Source: Odontocerum albicorne (lineage: Eukaryota; Arthropoda; Insecta; Trichoptera; Odontoceridae). Taken from it: DNA of 64,000 nt. The translations under genes were made by a program, and so were the position numbers. How positions within the stretch are numbered: the stretch's first letter is position 1; each line of letters starts with the position of its first letter. The notes beneath the pieces were generated by a model. It made no database searches. It saw only the letters and a program-made list of their open reading frames with translations, and was not told the origin of the DNA. The DNA is taken from positions 18,647,240-18,711,239 of the forward strand of contig OX463863.1 of the NCBI GenBank assembly GCA_949825065.1, in the 5' to 3' direction. Positions 61,531 through 64,000 of this stretch are shown here, in pieces.

Positions 61531-64000
61531 GTTAGTTGCGCAAATCATTTGCCGATTTGCGCAATGTACTGTGGTTGCGCCAATCGATCTTCGATTTGCG
61601 CAACATCCTGTGGGTGCGCAAATCATTCCTCGACTTGCGCAATGTACTGTGGTTGCGCAAATCAGTCCTCGACTTGCGCAACATCCTGTGGCTGCGCAAA
61701 TCATTTCTCGACTTGCGCAATGTACTGTGGTTGCGCAAATCGGTCCTCGACTTGCGCAACGTTCTGTGGTTGCGCAAATCATTTCTTGACTTGCGCAATG
61801 TACTGTGGCTGCGCAAATCGGTCCTCGACTTGCGCAACGTCCTGTGGTTGCGCAAATCGGTCCTCGACTTGCGCAACGTTCTGTGGTTGCGCAAATCGGT
61901 CCTCGACTTGCGCAACGTTCTGTGGTTGCGCAAATCATTTCTTGACTTGCGCAATGTACTGTGGCTGCGCAAATCGGTCCTCGACTTGCGCAACGTCCTG
62001 TGGTTGCGCAAATCGGTCCTCGACTTGCGCAACGTCCTGTGGTTGCGCAAGTCATTCCTCGACTTGCGCAACGTCCTGTGGTTGCGCAAATCATTTCTTG
62101 GCTTGCGCAACGTCCTGTGGGGAGAGGTTGGGCGTGTATCCCTGGCCCTGCATGTGAGTCGCCTCGCCCTCTTCTTCGCGCTCGGATGTCCCGCCCCCTC
62201 ACGATTATGCTGAAGCAACAGCCTCGTACACGGGTGATCGCCACCCAATATTGCTGGGGCAATCACACTCGTGTAAGAGCCCTCCGGGGTCATCGGGCGG
62301 GCACCTGTACGCAGCACGCCATCCGCGTCGAGGCACGGCGTCACTCCCCCCAGTCTGGTTCCAAGTAGGAGACTTTCGCTGCGCCACAGAGCTCTTAGGT
62401 CAGCGCGTAAGGTTTCCCTTTGCGCAATTCCAATTAACCTAAGTTCTGCGGTTCGAAGCTTCTCCGTGGTCTGCGCGCCGTTGGTCCTCTGGTATCTAGG
62501 GCGGCGGCAAATTGACACGCACCGCTTCATCCATCCGGCGGCGCGTGTCAATATTGCGTTAGTAGCGCCAGTGACACCAACGTGTGACACTTGCGCTTTC
62601 ATTGTCGAGAGGGCGCGGTCCGGTTTCTGCCGTGACCCCTTTTCTCGCCGTCCCCCTGGCTTGCGCGGTTTCACCACGACAAAGCGCGGCGGGCATGGTC
62701 GCGCCGCCATTTGTTCCCCAGACGTCGCGCCTTTCTTCCGTATGGCGACGACGCCATCCGTCTTGGCGTGATGTGTCAGCTCGGGTCGCGTATCCTCGTC
62801 ACGCGACGCTGCATCCTGGCACATCTCGGCGCGCCGCTCCATTCGCGGCGGCGCGTCGTTCTCCTCCAGCATTGCGCAATGCCGACTTGCGCAAATCATT
62901 CCAAGATTTGCGCAATCTCGGGTTGCACAATGTCTATTTGCGCAATTCTCGGTTGTATTTGCGCAATCTCGGGTTGCGCAAATCTTTGCTTTATTTGCGC
63001 AAACCTCGGACGCCTCGCTCTTCTTTGGCTCGGCGACGGCGTCCTCTCTCTCGGCGTGATGTGTCAGTCCGGGTCGCGCATTGACCTCGCGCTTCGCCGC
63101 ATCCTGGTACATCTCGGCGCGCCGCTCCATTCGCGGCGACGCGTCGTTCTCTTCCAGCATTGCGTAATGCCGACTTGCGCAATGTTGGTTTGCGCAATCT
63201 CGGGTTGCGCAATCTCGGGTTGCGCAAATCCTTCCAAGATTTGCGCCAACCTCGGACGCCTCGCTCTTCTTTGGCTCGGCGACGGCGTCCTCTCTCTCGG
63301 CGTGATGTGTCAGTCCGGGTCGCGCATTGACCTCGCGCTTCGCCGCATCCTGGCACATCTCGGCGCGCCGCTCCCTTCGCGGCGACGCGTCGTTCTCTTC
63401 CAGCATTGCGTAATGCCGACTTGCGCAATGTTGGTTTGCGCAATCTCGGGTTGCGCAATCTCGGGTTGCGCAAATCCTTCCAAGATTTGCGCCAACCTCG
63501 GACGCCTCGCTCTTCTTTGGCTCGGCGACGGCGTCCTCTCTCTCGGCGTGATGTGTCAGTCCGGATCGCGCATTGTCATTGCGCTCCGCTGTATCCTGGC
63601 ACATCCGCTGCTTCTCGGTGTGCCGCTCATCTTGCGGACACGCCCTTTGTTGGTTCGCGCCAATCCGCCCTTGATTCGCGCAATGTTGGTCGCGAATCGC
63701 GGGTATCAGCGCGATCATCCGTGCAACCACTTCACAGGCTGGTGCTGTTAGGGCTCCACTTCCTTGTGAAGATCGGATGACCTCCGCAAACATCGCTGCC
63801 ATCTGCACGTATGGATCCTGTGGCTGGCTCACCCAATCATCGGTGAGCCGCAGGGGATCAGCTGCCAGAGCATCAGGAACGCGTTCCTCCGATGGTCCAT
63901 GGATGGCGTCATCCGTCGCAGCTTGCAGTCTCAGCTTTCTCTGAAGAGCGGCCGTTTTCCGCTTTGTGTTGCGGAGCACCCTCTGAAGCCTCCTGATCTC
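61531..64000 (-). CDS. Retroelement-like polyprotein (BEL/Pao-like integrase segment), open to the window edge
   Basis: A minus-strand frame is uninterrupted from the right edge to the stop at 61532, over 815 codons. N-terminally EIRRLQRVLRN and TAALQRKLRLQ could form a coiled coil, followed by a gag-like helical part (YVQMAAMFAEVIRSSQGSGA). Residues ~110-400 are 82-residue repeats with CATRDCATRDCANQHCASRH and HAEREDAVAEPKKSEASEV. At ~500-640 lies TAELRLIGIAQRETLRADLR, GVTPCLDADGVLRTGARP and HPCTRLLLQHNREGAGHPSA, the layout of the BEL/Pao pre-integrase and zinc-binding region. The C-terminus is a 13-residue repeat (TLRKSRNDLRNHR). Protease, RT and catalytic integrase were not seen, so it is a deleted or rearranged element, or a chimeric gene. 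The start lies beyond the window. Confidence 0.55.
61535..62120. repeat. 39-bp array with two TTGCGCAA palindromes per unit
   Basis: About fifteen units of TTGCGCAAATCGGTCCTCGA, CTTGCGCAACGTCCTGTGG. Variants are ATCATTTCTTGA, AATGTACTGTGG and AACATCCTGTGG. 39 is 13 codons, and several frames on both strands stay open through the array. TTGCGCAA occurs roughly every 20 bases. Confidence 0.96.
62757..63740. repeat. 246-bp tandem repeat rich in TTGCGCAA
   Basis: The word CCTCGGACGCCTCGCTC starts at 63004, 63250 and 63496, a period of exactly 246 (82 codons). A partial fourth copy begins near 62757. Between units lie runs such as TTGCGCAATCTCGGGTTGCG. The first unit carries extra copies of the short motif. 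Confidence 0.95.

Noticed and set aside
61307..62213. Several overlapping plus-strand frames through the 39-bp array and its edges
   Set aside because: All frames of the 13-codon unit are stop-poor; only the minus frame continues into recognisable retroelement sequence.

Overview
The window looks like an AT-rich, repeat-laden insect nuclear chromosome. The signs are spliced genes with GT/AG introns, many Tc1/mariner, piggyBac, Tigger, PIF/Harbinger, Penelope and non-LTR element remains, and several satellite or minisatellite arrays. I cannot name the species. No rRNA, tRNA gene, CRISPR array or bacterial-type operon was seen. Nearly all protein-like signal is either C2H2 zinc-finger gene exons or decayed mobile elements.

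The main gene content is a cluster of C2H2 zinc-finger genes built from three exon types. Type A leader exons (seven copies) start 7-16 bases after a splice acceptor with an ATG and encode about 60 acidic residues containing VKEE and IKQE. Type B exons (three copies) encode 85-87 residues with a related core. Type Z exons (three) encode finger arrays. Every junction is phase 1, B exons are multiples of three long, and A+B+Z sums to a whole number of codons in all three sets: gene 1 (+, A 10117-10304, B 11290-11544, Z 11836 onward), gene 2 (-, A 25356-25556, B 23022-23279, Z 18787-19682) and gene 3 (-, A 47971-48173, B 41305-41565, Z 37220-38058). Predicted products are 417, 446 and 428 residues. 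Gene 1 carries a TAG inside its finger array, then 1.7 kb more fingers containing a homogenised 252-bp three-finger tandem repeat. Four further A exons (2612-2812, 15325-15500, 55808-56008, 60462-60644) are orphans or belong to genes beyond the window.

Region by region: 0-10 kb holds a Tc1 end, a mariner element with one frameshift, an RTE-like LINE end and clusters of a ~62-bp dispersed repeat. 10-20 kb is gene 1, a Tc1 copy inserted next to a decayed A exon, and the fingers of gene 2. 20-29 kb holds two mariners, the leaders of gene 2 and a broken piggyBac transposase. 29-37 kb holds Penelope-like terminal repeats with hammerhead-like cores, a GIY-YIG fragment, a 1.5-kb 50-bp satellite and TTAA-flanked MITEs. 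37-48 kb is gene 3, whose first intron contains a 4.6-kb 44/88-bp satellite. 48-60 kb holds more MITEs, a Tigger-like CENP-B exon, a mariner with two in-frame stops, SINE-like and PIF/Harbinger fragments, and an 87-bp array.

From about 60.7 kb to the right edge the sequence becomes GC-rich. It contains a minus-strand reading frame of more than 800 codons, open to the edge. It combines a gag-like N-terminal part, 246-bp in-frame repeats, a BEL/Pao-like integrase zinc-binding segment and a 39-bp array packed with the palindrome TTGCGCAA. The strongest candidates for something not previously described are the A-B-Z modular exon system with paired SUMO-consensus motifs and this TTGCGCAA-rich coding repeat.
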